A stretch of DNA of 37,545 bases from an uncultured Ruminococcus sp. (GTDB lineage: Bacteria > Bacillota > Clostridia > Oscillospirales > CAG-272). The stretch covers positions 1 to 37,545 of the forward strand of contig CACWOQ010000018.1 of NCBI GenBank assembly GCA_902762505.1, given 5' to 3'. Positions 8,479 through 16,747 of the stretch are shown piece by piece. The notes under the pieces are model-generated. The model did not search any database. It was not told the DNA's origin and saw only the letters and a list, made by a program, of their open reading frames with translations. How positions within the stretch are numbered: the stretch's first letter is position 1; each line of letters starts with the position of its first letter. A program made the position numbers and the translations under genes.

Positions 8479-8479
8479 A

Positions 8480-9067
8480 ATGAAAAAAACAACTCTGATA
8501 CTGCTTCTCATATTCTGCCTTTCAGCATCCGGCTGCGCAAGGACAGAAACAAATACCCCCGCGGGCATGAAGCTCGCGTCCGTCGACGCCGTTGATTATT
8601 ACATGTACGTTCCGAACGAATGGATAATCGCCGATCAGGACGGCGTTACCGCGGCGTACGTTTCTCTTACCGATAAATCCAACGTCACCTGCGTCAGCAC
8701 CGCGGTAACGAACGAAGCCGTCTTCGATATCCCCGCCGACCGCGAGGAAGGCGAGGCGGACGGGCTGACATATGCAAAAAACTACTGGATCGGCTACGCT
8801 TCACAGCTTCAGAGCCATCTTCCCGGCTACACGCTGATCTCCGGACCGAACTCCGCTCTGCTCGACGGTCAGCCCGCCGTGCGGTGCAGATATTCGGCGA
8901 AGGTAAACGACAAAGACTACACGTTCGATATGGTGATCTGCATACGCGAGAGGATGTTTTCTTATCTCATCACCTACACAGCCGAATCCGCGGTGTTTGA
9001 AAACAATCTCGCCTCGTATGAAAAGATAATATCGGAATTCGTATTTCAGACGGGAGTCCTCGGATGA
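8480..9067 (+). CDS. Small lipoprotein, possibly PsbP/DUF1795-like
   Basis: 195 aa. The signal peptide ends in SASGC (Cys19). The mature part begins with KLASVDAVDYYMYVPNEW and has alternating beta strands and a terminal helix (NNLASYEKIISEFVF). This recalls the PsbP-like or DUF1795 fold, but the similarity is only structural in feel. No catalytic residues were recognised. GGGGGA precedes the ATG. It starts 1 bp after the CotH-like gene and overlaps the cysteine desulfurase by 4 bp, so all three are co-translated. Function unknown. Confidence 0.8.
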   Translation: MKKTTLILLLIFCLSASGCARTETNTPAGMKLASVDAVDYYMYVPNEWIIADQDGVTAAYVSLTDKSNVTCVSTAVTNEAVFDIPADREEGEADGLTYAKNYWIGYASQLQSHLPGYTLISGPNSALLDGQPAVRCRYSAKVNDKDYTFDMVICIRERMFSYLITYTAESAVFENNLASYEKIISEFVFQTGVLG

Positions 9068-10221
9068 TAAAAGCGTACTTTGACAACGCCGCGACGACAC
9101 GTATGCGTGCAGAGGCGCTTGAAGCCTTTGCGAAGGCGTCGGAGACGTTTGCAAACCCCTCGTCGCTCCACTCGGAGGGCTACGCCGCATCGTCGCTGCT
9201 CGAAGCGTCGCGCAAGGCTTTGTCCGCCGTTATCGGAGCCGGCAAAAAGGATCAGGTGATCTTCACCGGCTGCGGCACGGAATCGAACAACATGATGCTT
9301 TTCGGCGCCGCTTACGCCAAGCCGTCTAATCCCGGAAAAAGGATAATCATCTCGGATTCCGAGCATCCGTCCGTATATCTTGCGGCGGAAGAGCTCGGTC
9401 GCCGCGGCTTCGATATAAAGACCGTACGCACGGCGGGCGGCAGGACAGACCCGGACGAGCTTTCCCTGCTTGTTGACAAAAACACTCTGCTCGTCAGCAT
9501 AATGACCGTAAACAACGAATCCGGCGCTTTATACGATATAAAAACGCTGTGTGATGTGGTGAAAGCGAAGAATCCGCGCACCCTGTTCCACACGGACGCC
9601 ACGCAAGCGCTCATGAAGACGAAGATCAGCGTCCGTGCGCTCGGCGTCGACGCGATGACCGTATCTGCCCATAAAATAGGCGGCCCGAAGGGCGTCGGCG
9701 CGCTTTATCTGTCGGAGACTGCGGTACGCTCCCGCTCCGTTTCGCCGCTGCTTTACGGCGGCGGACAGGAGGGCGGGCTCAGATCCGGCACGGAAAATAC
9801 GGCGGGCGCCGCCGCGTTTGCCGCCGCCGCGTCAGCCGGATACGCGACGCTTGACGCGGATATCAGCCGCGTATCGGAGCTGCGCGGGTATATAACGTCC
9901 GGTTTATCCGGCATAGGCGTACGCGTGAACGAGCCGGCGTCCTGCGTTCCGCACATAATATCGGCGACGCTGCCCGGTATCCGGAGCGAGGTCATGCTCC
10001 ACCATCTTTCCGCTCGCGGCGTGTACGTTTCAAGCGGTTCCGCCTGCTCCTCGCATCACCCCGGCATCTCGCGCCCGATGCAGGCGTTCGGCTTGAGCGA
10101 ACGTGAGGCGGACTGCACCGTCCGTATAAGCCTCTGCCCCGAAAACACGGTGGAGGAAGCCGATCTTTTGCTCGAAGGCGTCGCCGACGGCGTAAAAAAT
10201 CTCATAAAAATGTACAAATAA
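9064..10221 (+). CDS. Cysteine desulfurase (NifS/IscS-like, PLP-dependent)
   Basis: 385 aa, typical length. It opens with YFDNAATT and carries SAHKIGGPKG with the PLP-binding Lys204. The catalytic Cys328 lies in SSGSACSSHHPG, on an extended loop of the type I group. It would remove sulfur from cysteine to give alanine and an enzyme persulfide for Fe-S clusters or tRNA thiolation. No iscU, mnmA or thiI is next to it. Instead it overlaps the preceding lipoprotein gene by ATGA. Whether it is the housekeeping enzyme or one tied to this operon cannot be told. Confidence 0.93.
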   Translation: MIKAYFDNAATTRMRAEALEAFAKASETFANPSSLHSEGYAASSLLEASRKALSAVIGAGKKDQVIFTGCGTESNNMMLFGAAYAKPSNPGKRIIISDSEHPSVYLAAEELGRRGFDIKTVRTAGGRTDPDELSLLVDKNTLLVSIMTVNNESGALYDIKTLCDVVKAKNPRTLFHTDATQALMKTKISVRALGVDAMTVSAHKIGGPKGVGALYLSETAVRSRSVSPLLYGGGQEGGLRSGTENTAGAAAFAAAASAGYATLDADISRVSELRGYITSGLSGIGVRVNEPASCVPHIISATLPGIRSEVMLHHLSARGVYVSSGSACSSHHPGISRPMQAFGLSEREADCTVRISLCPENTVEEADLLLEGVADGVKNLIKMYK

Positions 10222-10248
10222 AGCGTAAATTAACATTCTGTTTAAAAA

Positions 10249-10278
10249 TTGTTCTTCAGTATCTTTATCACTTATGAT
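10249..10278 (+). promoter_or_regulatory. Candidate promoter for the foldase gene
   Basis: TTGTTC (10249-10254), 18 bp, TATGAT (10273-10278). An overlapping TATACT (10278-10283) is an alternative -10. It is about 75 bp upstream of the ATG at 10356. Confidence 0.5.
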
Positions 10279-10355
10279 ATACTGATGGGAGCAATTCGTA
10301 ATATATTTTATATTATACGATTCTTTGAAAAACAAGGAAGGTCTGGAACACCAAA

Positions 10356-11930
10356 ATGGCTAAAACGAAAGTAAACTCCAAAAACGCAAAAACGAAAACC
10401 GACGTCTGGTACAAGGTGCTTACGATATTCATAATCGTATGCCTTGCCGCCGGTCTGCTGGTCGCCGTACTTCAGCCGACAGGTCTTGTCGACTACATTT
10501 CGCTGCACACCCGCACCGCGATGAAGAGCGAAAACTACTCAGTGAGCAACGCGAAATTCCAATACATGACGTATCTCACGTATAACAACTATTATCAGTC
10601 CATCGCCGGATCGTACGGCGCTCAGTACGCCTCTTACTTCGGTCTCGACAGAAGCCTGCCGCTCGGACAGCAGAAATACTACGGTTCCGAGACTGTTTCG
10701 TGGCTTGACGTCTGCGTAAACGAAGCGGAAAAGACCCTGACCGACATACTGGCGCTCTGCGAATCCGCCAAAGCCGAGGGCTACACCCTCTCCGACGAGG
10801 ACAGACAGTCCATCGACAATAACATCCAGTCTCTCAAGGATTTCGCAAAAGAGAGCAATTACAGCCTTTCCTCCGCGATCGCGGCGATGTACGGCAGCAA
10901 GGGCATAACCCGCGGCGATATAAAGGGAATGCTTGAGCTTCAGACGCTCGCATCCTCCTACGCACAGCATCTGTCCGACGGCTTCACCTACACCGACGAG
11001 GATTACAACAAGTATTACGACGAAAACAAGATCAAATATCTCAAAGCCGACTACTACAGCTTCACCGTAAAAGCCGACTATGAGACCAACGCCAAAGACG
11101 ATGAAAAGACCGAAGCGATATCCGCCGCGAAGGCTTCCGCCGCCGAGCTTATGCGCAAGATCGAAGCCGGTGAAGATTTCGTAAAGGTCATATTCGACTA
11201 CAAGAAACAGCTCGCCGAGGATGAAAAGACCGCCGCCGAGCTTTCCAAGGACGAGGAACGCATAAAGAAAGCCGTCCAGGCTCTCCAGGATCTCACCGAG
11301 GATTCCGTAAAGAAAGAGATACTTACCGAGGCTCACACGAATGCCGACAGCGAGGCTGACAAGTGGATATTCGCCGACACGCCCGCCGCGGAAAACGCTT
11401 CCAAGCTTATCGAAGAGGATGAGTCCTCCACGCTTTACCAGATAGTCAAGAGCGCGTACAGAGACGAATACAACACCGTATCCATCCGTGAGCTCGATCT
11501 TACGCTCGACAACTTCAGCAGCCCCGAGGCCATGAAGGAATACGCGGATCAGATGATCGCCGAATTCGAAAAAGGCGACAAGACCGGCGAATCCTTTGAC
11601 AAGCTTGCGGAACAGTTCAGGACTGACAAGATCACCGTCAACTCCACCGGACTCATCAAAGAGACCGTGAAGAGCGGTTCAGCTCACGAAGAGCTTATCC
11701 CCGTCGACGAATGGCTGTTCAGCGCCGACCGCAAAGCCGGTGATTACAAATACTTCGTACTCGACGACGAAGGTCTGAGCATCTACTACTTCGAAGGCAC
11801 CGGCAAGCCCGTGTGGCTCGCAAACGTTGACAAGGATATGAGATCCGACGATCTGCAGAAGAAGCTCGATTCGTTCAAGGAGACGTATCCCGTAACGATC
11901 AACGAAAAAGCGATCGCAAAGATCTCCTGA
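10356..11930 (+). CDS. Membrane-anchored SurA/PrsA-like foldase
   Basis: 524 aa. A lysine-rich N-terminus precedes one transmembrane helix at about residues 21-45, leaving the rest outside. The long helical region with YTLSDEDRQSIDNNI and a chaperone-like helix arm (about 60-220) resembles the SurA N-terminal domain. A degenerate parvulin-like region lies at about 365-510, with LIPVDEWLFSADRKAGDYKY matching the end of PpiC domains. Typical parvulin catalytic residues are not obvious, so it may be a chaperone rather than an isomerase. GGAA(G) elements precede the ATG. It is bounded by its own promoter and a very strong terminator, so it is monocistronic. Confidence 0.75.
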   Translation: MAKTKVNSKNAKTKTDVWYKVLTIFIIVCLAAGLLVAVLQPTGLVDYISLHTRTAMKSENYSVSNAKFQYMTYLTYNNYYQSIAGSYGAQYASYFGLDRSLPLGQQKYYGSETVSWLDVCVNEAEKTLTDILALCESAKAEGYTLSDEDRQSIDNNIQSLKDFAKESNYSLSSAIAAMYGSKGITRGDIKGMLELQTLASSYAQHLSDGFTYTDEDYNKYYDENKIKYLKADYYSFTVKADYETNAKDDEKTEAISAAKASAAELMRKIEAGEDFVKVIFDYKKQLAEDEKTAAELSKDEERIKKAVQALQDLTEDSVKKEILTEAHTNADSEADKWIFADTPAAENASKLIEEDESSTLYQIVKSAYRDEYNTVSIRELDLTLDNFSSPEAMKEYADQMIAEFEKGDKTGESFDKLAEQFRTDKITVNSTGLIKETVKSGSAHEELIPVDEWLFSADRKAGDYKYFVLDDEGLSIYYFEGTGKPVWLANVDKDMRSDDLQKKLDSFKETYPVTINEKAIAKIS

Positions 11931-11939
11931 CAGCACAAC

Positions 11940-11967
11940 AAAACCCCGGTCGGCTGACCGGGGTTTT
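11940..11967. terminator. Bidirectional terminator
   Basis: A perfect 12-bp stem (11940-11951 with 11956-11967) with a 4-nt loop has an A-run on one side and a T-run on the other. It can end the foldase transcript rightward and the membrane-protein transcript leftward. Confidence 0.92.
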
Positions 11968-12031
11968 ATTATGCCCGCACGTTATCCGGCTGTTGAAGGT
12001 CTGATACCGGGAGCGGTCGTTTGCAGATCAT

Positions 12032-12904
12032 TCAGCTGTCCGACGGCTCGTGTCCGGTGACGGAGATGAGCCTTGTGACGATATACGCGGCAAGCGCGAC
12101 CTGAAGCACGCAGAACACGGTCTCCGCCGAAAACGGCAGGAGCCAGAACGCGTGGAGCAGAAACGTGGGAACACAGGCGACCGTAACGCACATGACCGAT
12201 ACGAGGCAGAGCGCGGCGTACGTTCTGTAACGTGCGATGCCGAGGTGGAAACGCGCCTCCGCCGTTGCGCACAGCATCACGGCGATCACCGAAAGCTGCG
12301 TTACGGCTCTTTCCGGGCTGTTGATCACGGTGTCCTTTTTGAAATACAGGTACACAAGATACGCGACGCCCCAGAGTATCGGCATAAGCGATAACAGCTT
12401 GTAGTTGAGCTTTTTGAGCTTTGTTTCGGTCGAAGCGCACCAGAAGTAGTAAAGCGATGAAAGAACGCTGAACAGAAGCGTTGCGCAGAATGAAACGAAC
12501 AGTACGACGTACGTCCAGTGTGAACCGGATATCGCAACGGAATACGACGTTTTCATAAAAGCGTTTCTGAAAAGCTCCGGCAAAAAGTACCAGCCGCCGA
12601 GCAGAGCCGACGAGATGTACATGAATCCGCACAGCGCGGCGGTATATACCGTGCCGTGGTTGCCCTCCGGCATTTTTTTGTACTCAACGGGACGCAAAAG
12701 CACGAACGTGAGCACACAGATCAGAAGCAGAGCTGCGGCGAACATCACGCGCGCCGGCGTCACCCCGACCGCCTCTCTTGAGTAAAGCCCTTCGTCAACG
12801 TTGTAATAGTTGACCACAAGCACGGTCCGCACCACGGCGAATCCGACGGCGATGATCAGCGCCGCGGCGATCAGGATATATATTCTGCTTTTATTTGCAT
12901 TCAT
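12032..12904 (-). CDS. Integral membrane protein of unknown function
   Basis: 290 aa with about eight hydrophobic segments (near residues 9-30, 50-70, 86-106, 131-154, 168-188, 200-218, 227-250 and 260-281). Short loops are present, as is a basic loop around 161-168 (TKLKKLNY). No family motif was recognised and no charged catalytic pattern stands out in the membrane. GGGGAGAG lies about 13 bp before the ATG. It is downstream of the rluD operon but separated by a weak hairpin and has its own -10 match, so it is probably expressed on its own. Confidence 0.75.
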   Translation of the reverse strand: MNANKSRIYILIAAALIIAVGFAVVRTVLVVNYYNVDEGLYSREAVGVTPARVMFAAALLLICVLTFVLLRPVEYKKMPEGNHGTVYTAALCGFMYISSALLGGWYFLPELFRNAFMKTSYSVAISGSHWTYVVLFVSFCATLLFSVLSSLYYFWCASTETKLKKLNYKLLSLMPILWGVAYLVYLYFKKDTVINSPERAVTQLSVIAVMLCATAEARFHLGIARYRTYAALCLVSVMCVTVACVPTFLLHAFWLLPFSAETVFCVLQVALAAYIVTRLISVTGHEPSDS

Positions 12905-12941
12905 AAAAGCTGTTTCTCTCCCCTTATTATTTTATATATTC

Positions 12942-12947
12942 CATTAT
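12942..12947 (-). promoter_or_regulatory. Candidate -10 element for the membrane-protein gene
   Basis: TATAAT on the minus strand, 38 bp upstream of the ATG at 12904. There is no good -35 at 17 bp. Confidence 0.45.
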
Positions 12948-12984
12948 ACCCCGCCATTATTAACAAAGCACCATAAGAGCCGTT

Positions 12985-13008
12985 AAATTAAAATAAACTG
13001 AGGTTTAT
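12985..13008 (-). terminator. Weak terminator of the queA-rluD operon
   Basis: Read leftward, ATAAAC, a 4-nt loop and GTTTAT form a short AT-rich hairpin (12993-13008), followed by TTTAATTT. It begins at the rluD stop codon. The low stem stability makes it uncertain. Confidence 0.35.
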
Positions 13009-13937
13009 CACTTTAACAGAGATACGGCTTTTTCAAAGTATTCCGGAAGTCCGCCGTCAAACTCCATGTATTCACCGGTCCCCGGATGGACAAATCCGAT
13101 ATAGCGTGCGTGCAGACACTGTCCGCAAAGAAGCTCCGCGTGTTTTTTTTCAAACGCCGTCCGTCCGCCGCCGTACACGGTATCGCCCATCAGAGGATGA
13201 CCTATGCTCGACATATGAACTCTGATCTGATGCGTTCTTCCGGTGTGGAGCGTGAAAAGCATCCGGGTAAAGCCGTCGTACCGTTCAAGCACGTCGTATT
13301 CCGTCAGCGCTTCTCTGCCGTCAGGCACGTCAGCCGCCATTTTTTTACGGTCCTTCGGGTTTCTGCCGACGGGCTTATCGACCGTTCCGTGGTCGTTTTT
13401 CGTGCACCCGACGATTATGCCCTCGTATTTTCTCATAAAAGAATGCTCTTTTATCTGCTCCGCGAGCTTTACGTGCGCCTCATCCGTCTTTGCGACGATG
13501 AGAAGACCGCTCGTATCCTTGTCGATCCTGTGCACGATCCCCGGACGTTCTACGCCATTGATCCCCGAAAGTCTGCCCTTCATATGATACAAAAGCGCGG
13601 AGACGAGCGTGCCTTCGTAGTTTCCCGGCGCCGGGTGGACGACCATCCCCTTGGGCTTGTCGACAACGGCGAGCATATCGTCCTCGTATACGATCCTGAC
13701 GGGGATATCCTCGGGTCGCGCGTCGGGCTGTCTGAGCTCCGCCTCCTCATAGCGGAGCAGGTCGCCCGCGCAGACTCGCGCGTTTTTTTTCACACAGGCT
13801 CCGTTAAGCGTCAAAACGCCGTCCTCAATGAGCTTGGAGGCGGCGTTTCTTGTTATTGAAAACAGTTCGGAGGCTGCGGAATCAAGCCGCGCTCCGTCAA
13901 GGCGATCAGTTACCGTCGCCGTTTTCAGTTCCTTCAT
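13008..13937 (-). CDS. rluD: 23S rRNA pseudouridine synthase, RluD family
   Basis: 309 aa from the ATG at 13937, which has AAGGA 7 bp upstream; a longer frame to 14000 would run far into lspA. An S4 RNA-binding domain (about 13-60) is followed by the RluA/RluD catalytic domain. GIVHRIDKDTSGLL contains the catalytic Asp139; YEDDMLAVVDKPKG and the C-terminal TGRTHQIRVH are also diagnostic. It probably isomerises uridines of 23S rRNA helix 69, although RluA-family members differ in targets. It is last in the operon and overlaps lspA by 32 bp, the usual lspA-rluD pairing of Bacillota. Confidence 0.93.
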   Translation of the reverse strand: MKELKTATVTDRLDGARLDSAASELFSITRNAASKLIEDGVLTLNGACVKKNARVCAGDLLRYEEAELRQPDARPEDIPVRIVYEDDMLAVVDKPKGMVVHPAPGNYEGTLVSALLYHMKGRLSGINGVERPGIVHRIDKDTSGLLIVAKTDEAHVKLAEQIKEHSFMRKYEGIIVGCTKNDHGTVDKPVGRNPKDRKKMAADVPDGREALTEYDVLERYDGFTRMLFTLHTGRTHQIRVHMSSIGHPLMGDTVYGGGRTAFEKKHAELLCGQCLHARYIGFVHPGTGEYMEFDGGLPEYFEKAVSLLK

Positions 13938-14463
13938 TCTTTTCCTTTTTCTTATCCGAAAACAGATTTCTGTCGATAAACAGCACGTAAACGAGGACAA
14001 GCGCTCCGCCTATCGTGACGTAGCAGTCTGCGACGTTGAACACCGGGAAGGATTTGAAAAAATCAAACTGTATGAAGTCGACGACGAATCCGTTCCCGAT
14101 CCTGTCTATCATATTCCCGATACCGCCCGAAAGCACGAGCAAAAGCGGTATATTGAGCATTTTTCTGCCTCTCGCCGTATAAAGCAGAACGGCGGCGACG
14201 ACTATTATCGCAGCGGCGGATATGATGATGAACACAAATCGCTTGTCGGCGAGCATGCCCCACGCGGCGCCTCGGTTCTCAACGTACACGAAATCGATAA
14301 GGTGCGGTATGACCGTGACCGTTTCGCCCTTCGGCAGATAAGCCGAGACGAGCGCCTTGCTTATCTGATCAGCCGCGACGAGCACGGCGGAACAGCAAAG
14401 CCAGAGCAGAAACGGGACGACGTTGTTCTTGCATCTTTTTAAGACGTCATTGTTCGCTGTCAT
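13906..14463 (-). CDS. lspA: Lipoprotein signal peptidase II
   Basis: 185 aa from the ATG at 14463, preceded by AAGGAG; an upstream in-frame ATG at 14484 lacks this. Four transmembrane helices hold the two aspartic-protease motifs, NMIDR (in GGIGNMIDRIGNG) and FNVAD. It cleaves prolipoproteins before the lipidated Cys, so it should process the six lipoproteins predicted in this window. The C-terminal tail is polar (KKKEKNEGTE). It overlaps the end of divIVA by 17 bp and the start of rluD by 32 bp. ileS, which often precedes lspA in relatives, is absent. Confidence 0.96.
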   Translation of the reverse strand: MTANNDVLKRCKNNVVPFLLWLCCSAVLVAADQISKALVSAYLPKGETVTVIPHLIDFVYVENRGAAWGMLADKRFVFIIISAAAIIVVAAVLLYTARGRKMLNIPLLLVLSGGIGNMIDRIGNGFVVDFIQFDFFKSFPVFNVADCYVTIGGALVLVYVLFIDRNLFSDKKKEKNEGTENGDGN

Positions 14464-15265
14464 TGAAAAGCTCCTTCCGCACACCGCGCTTTTTCTTCGG
14501 TATCTCGCGTTTTTTTACTCTGACGTCGTCGTACGGCGGAACTATTTCGTCGCCGCTTACGGTCTGACCGTCTCCGTCCGTCATGGAATCGCCGGAAAGT
14601 ATCCGCGCGTTGAGCTCCTTTATCGTCTCGGCGACTGACGCTATGCGGTATTTCTTACCGACCGTGACCTGCGACGAGCGCGTTATGGTGACTCTGCCGT
14701 CGTGAACTGCCTGCGTCTGCGGCTCCGTCTGACGGAGGTTTTCAACGTCGCTCTTCATCCCGTCTATAACGGCGCGGATGTATTCCTCGGTCGCGGGCTC
14801 CGACAGATCCTTTTCATATTTGCTCTTCGGCGCCAGCGCCTCAAGCTGTTCTATGTTCTGCAGATACTGCTTGTATATCACGTTCCTCATATCGGCGACG
14901 GCGAGCTTCAGCTTCTGAAGCACCTGCGCCTCGGACGCGACGCTTGCGCGGAACCTGCGCAGGACCCTGTCCGTATTGTCGCGCGCGGCGGAATACAGTA
15001 GATCCGCCTGAGCCTGCGCGTCGGATATTATCTTGTCGGCGGCTTTTCTTGCGAGAAGTATCGTGTTCTTTATCTCCTCCTCGTCAGCCTGCGCCGCCTC
15101 GGACCGCTGCATGGAAGCCTTCAGCTTGTATTCGAGCTCGGAATTTTCGCGTAAAAGCTCCTCGTATCTTTCAACGAGGTTCGATATGTACGCGTCTACC
15201 TCGTCGGTATTGTAACCGCGGATGGCGCGCGTAAAGTTTTTCTTTTTAAGATCGGACGTATCCAT
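14447..15265 (-). CDS. divIVA: DivIVA-family cell-division/polarity protein
   Basis: 272 aa. The N-terminal LKKKNFTRAIRGYNTDEVDAY is the DivIVA membrane-binding module, followed by a long coiled coil (about 30-150). The tail (150-272) is polar and low in structure and ends in a basic KKREIPKKKRG stretch. DivIVA binds curved membrane at septa and poles and recruits division or wall-growth proteins. Its place after sepF and yggT is the conserved Gram-positive arrangement. GAGG precedes the ATG. The extra C-terminal tail is longer than in the Bacillus protein. Confidence 0.92.
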   Translation of the reverse strand: MDTSDLKKKNFTRAIRGYNTDEVDAYISNLVERYEELLRENSELEYKLKASMQRSEAAQADEEEIKNTILLARKAADKIISDAQAQADLLYSAARDNTDRVLRRFRASVASEAQVLQKLKLAVADMRNVIYKQYLQNIEQLEALAPKSKYEKDLSEPATEEYIRAVIDGMKSDVENLRQTEPQTQAVHDGRVTITRSSQVTVGKKYRIASVAETIKELNARILSGDSMTDGDGQTVSGDEIVPPYDDVRVKKREIPKKKRGVRKELFNDSEQ

Positions 15266-15293
15266 AATACGTTTCCTCGGTTTTTATACTGAT

Positions 15294-15554
15294 TCAAAGC
15301 CGCAAAAAAGCGAGCGCCGCGATGATGAGCGCGGACAGGATTATTGCGCTGTGATCCAACATTGACGAGCCGCCCGTCAGTCTTCTGACCGGAAGCAGAA
15401 ACGGCTCAGTCAAAAAAAAGAGCATCCTCGAAAACACGGTATCCTCCCCGGCTGAAAAACAGCCGAGGATGACCCGCGCCCAAACAGCCGCCGTAATAAC
15501 GCAGAGCGCGGCGAACAAAAGCCGCGTAACGGCTGCAAATATATATTCAGTCAA
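15294..15554 (-). CDS. ylmG: YggT/YlmG family membrane protein
   Basis: 86 aa with two transmembrane helices flanking the family signature (LTEPFLLPVRRLTG, then MLDHSAII). YggT/YlmG proteins are linked genetically to division, membrane organisation or osmotic tolerance, with no known enzymatic activity. The start is a TTG at 15554, 6 bp after the sepF stop, with only a weak GAG ribosome site, so it is likely coupled to sepF translation. Confidence 0.9.
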   Translation of the reverse strand: MTEYIFAAVTRLLFAALCVITAAVWARVILGCFSAGEDTVFSRMLFFLTEPFLLPVRRLTGGSSMLDHSAIILSALIIAALAFLRL

Positions 15555-15560
15555 CCGGAC

Positions 15561-16037
15561 TCAGTCCTCGGAATACTCGCCGTCTTCCTGCTCGGCGCTC
15601 TTCGCCTCGGTAAGAGCCTCGCCGCTCACGTTGATGTTGGCGGGAGTGATGAGGTAAGTATTTACGGCGACCTTGCTGAGCTTGCCGTCTATCGCGTAAG
15701 CGACGCCGGAGAGGAAGTCGATGATCCTTCTGGAGGTCTCCTTGTTGGTCGCTTCGAGGTTGAGAACGACCGTGCGGCGGTTGAGCAAGTGATCGGCGAT
15801 CTGCGGAACGACCTCGTAACGCTCGGGCTTGACGACCTTGAGCTCAAGGGCGGCTCCGTCAAGCTTGACGGAGGTGTTGATCCTTACTGACTTCTGCTGT
15901 GCGGCGGGCTCCGGTTTTGCCTGCGCTTCGATCACGGCGTCGTCCTCGTAAACTTCGCCTTCGTTCTTCTCGTCTTCGTACTCGTCCTCGTCGTCGCTGA
16001 AACGCTTGCTGAATTTTAAGCTGTCAAGAAATCCCAT
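15561..16037 (-). CDS. sepF: Cell-division protein SepF
   Basis: 158 aa. The N-terminus (MGFLDSLKFSKRF) is the amphipathic membrane-anchoring helix, followed by an acidic Glu/Asp linker (about 15-50). The C-terminal core contains VVLNLEATNKETSRRIIDFLSG and ends in YLITPANINVSG, the FtsZ-binding domain of SepF. It anchors and aligns FtsZ filaments at the septum in bacteria using SepF besides or instead of FtsA. AAAGGA precedes the ATG. It lies between yggS and yggT as in Bacillus. Confidence 0.96.
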   Translation of the reverse strand: MGFLDSLKFSKRFSDDEDEYEDEKNEGEVYEDDAVIEAQAKPEPAAQQKSVRINTSVKLDGAALELKVVKPERYEVVPQIADHLLNRRTVVLNLEATNKETSRRIIDFLSGVAYAIDGKLSKVAVNTYLITPANINVSGEALTEAKSAEQEDGEYSED

Positions 16038-16061
16038 TTTTATATGTCCTTTCTATATTTA

Positions 16062-16745
16062 TCAATTTTGATTTCCGTAATTTCGCTGACCGAAAACAGC
16101 GGAGCCGACGCGTATCAGCGTCGATCCGCACGCCGCGGCCTCGGCGTAGCTGTCCGACATCCCCATTGAGAGGACCGGCTCGTATATATTATCCACCTTT
16201 TCGACGCAATTGTCAATAAACAATCGGTAAGTTTTAGTGAAAAAATTTATATAATCGGCTTTGTTTTCGCATTTCGGCGCCATCGTCATGAGTCCGAGAG
16301 GTCTGACGTGCGAAAAACCGAGCATTTTTTCAAACGCCTCCGGCACTTCCTCGGGCAAAAACCCGGATTTATTCTCCTCGTACCCGATATTGACCTCGCA
16401 CAGCACGTTCATGACGATGCCGTGTTCCGCAGCCCTGAGGTCGATCTCCTCACACAGAGAGATGCTTCCGACGGAATGGATCAGGCTCACCTTGTCGATT
16501 ATGTATTTGACCTTGTTTTTCTGCAGCGTGCCGATGAAATGGATCTCGCATGGAAGCTCCTTCAGCCGGTCATACTTTTGGAGCAGCTCCTGGACTCTGT
16601 TCTCGCCGATGTACTTTACGCCGCATTCTCTTACCGCGTACTCTATCCTGTCGCAGTCCACGGTCTTCGTCGCAAGCAGAAGCCCGGCTTTGCCCGCGCG
16701 TGAGCGTACCTTTTCGATACGCTCCTTTATTTCGGGATATTCCAT
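16062..16745 (-). CDS. ylmE: PLP homeostasis protein (YggS/YlmE)
   Basis: 227 aa, of the single-domain alanine-racemase-fold family. LLLATKTVD carries the PLP-binding Lys27. GENRVQE, HFIGTLQKNKVK and the phosphate-binding end SMGMSDSYAEAAACGSTLIRVGSAVFG are all intact. The protein buffers pyridoxal phosphate and is not an efficient racemase. It starts 2 bp after the tldE stop and precedes sepF, as ylmE does in Bacillus. Confidence 0.95.
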   Translation of the reverse strand: MEYPEIKERIEKVRSRAGKAGLLLATKTVDCDRIEYAVRECGVKYIGENRVQELLQKYDRLKELPCEIHFIGTLQKNKVKYIIDKVSLIHSVGSISLCEEIDLRAAEHGIVMNVLCEVNIGYEENKSGFLPEEVPEAFEKMLGFSHVRPLGLMTMAPKCENKADYINFFTKTYRLFIDNCVEKVDNIYEPVLSMGMSDSYAEAAACGSTLIRVGSAVFGQRNYGNQN

Positions 16746-16747
16746 TC

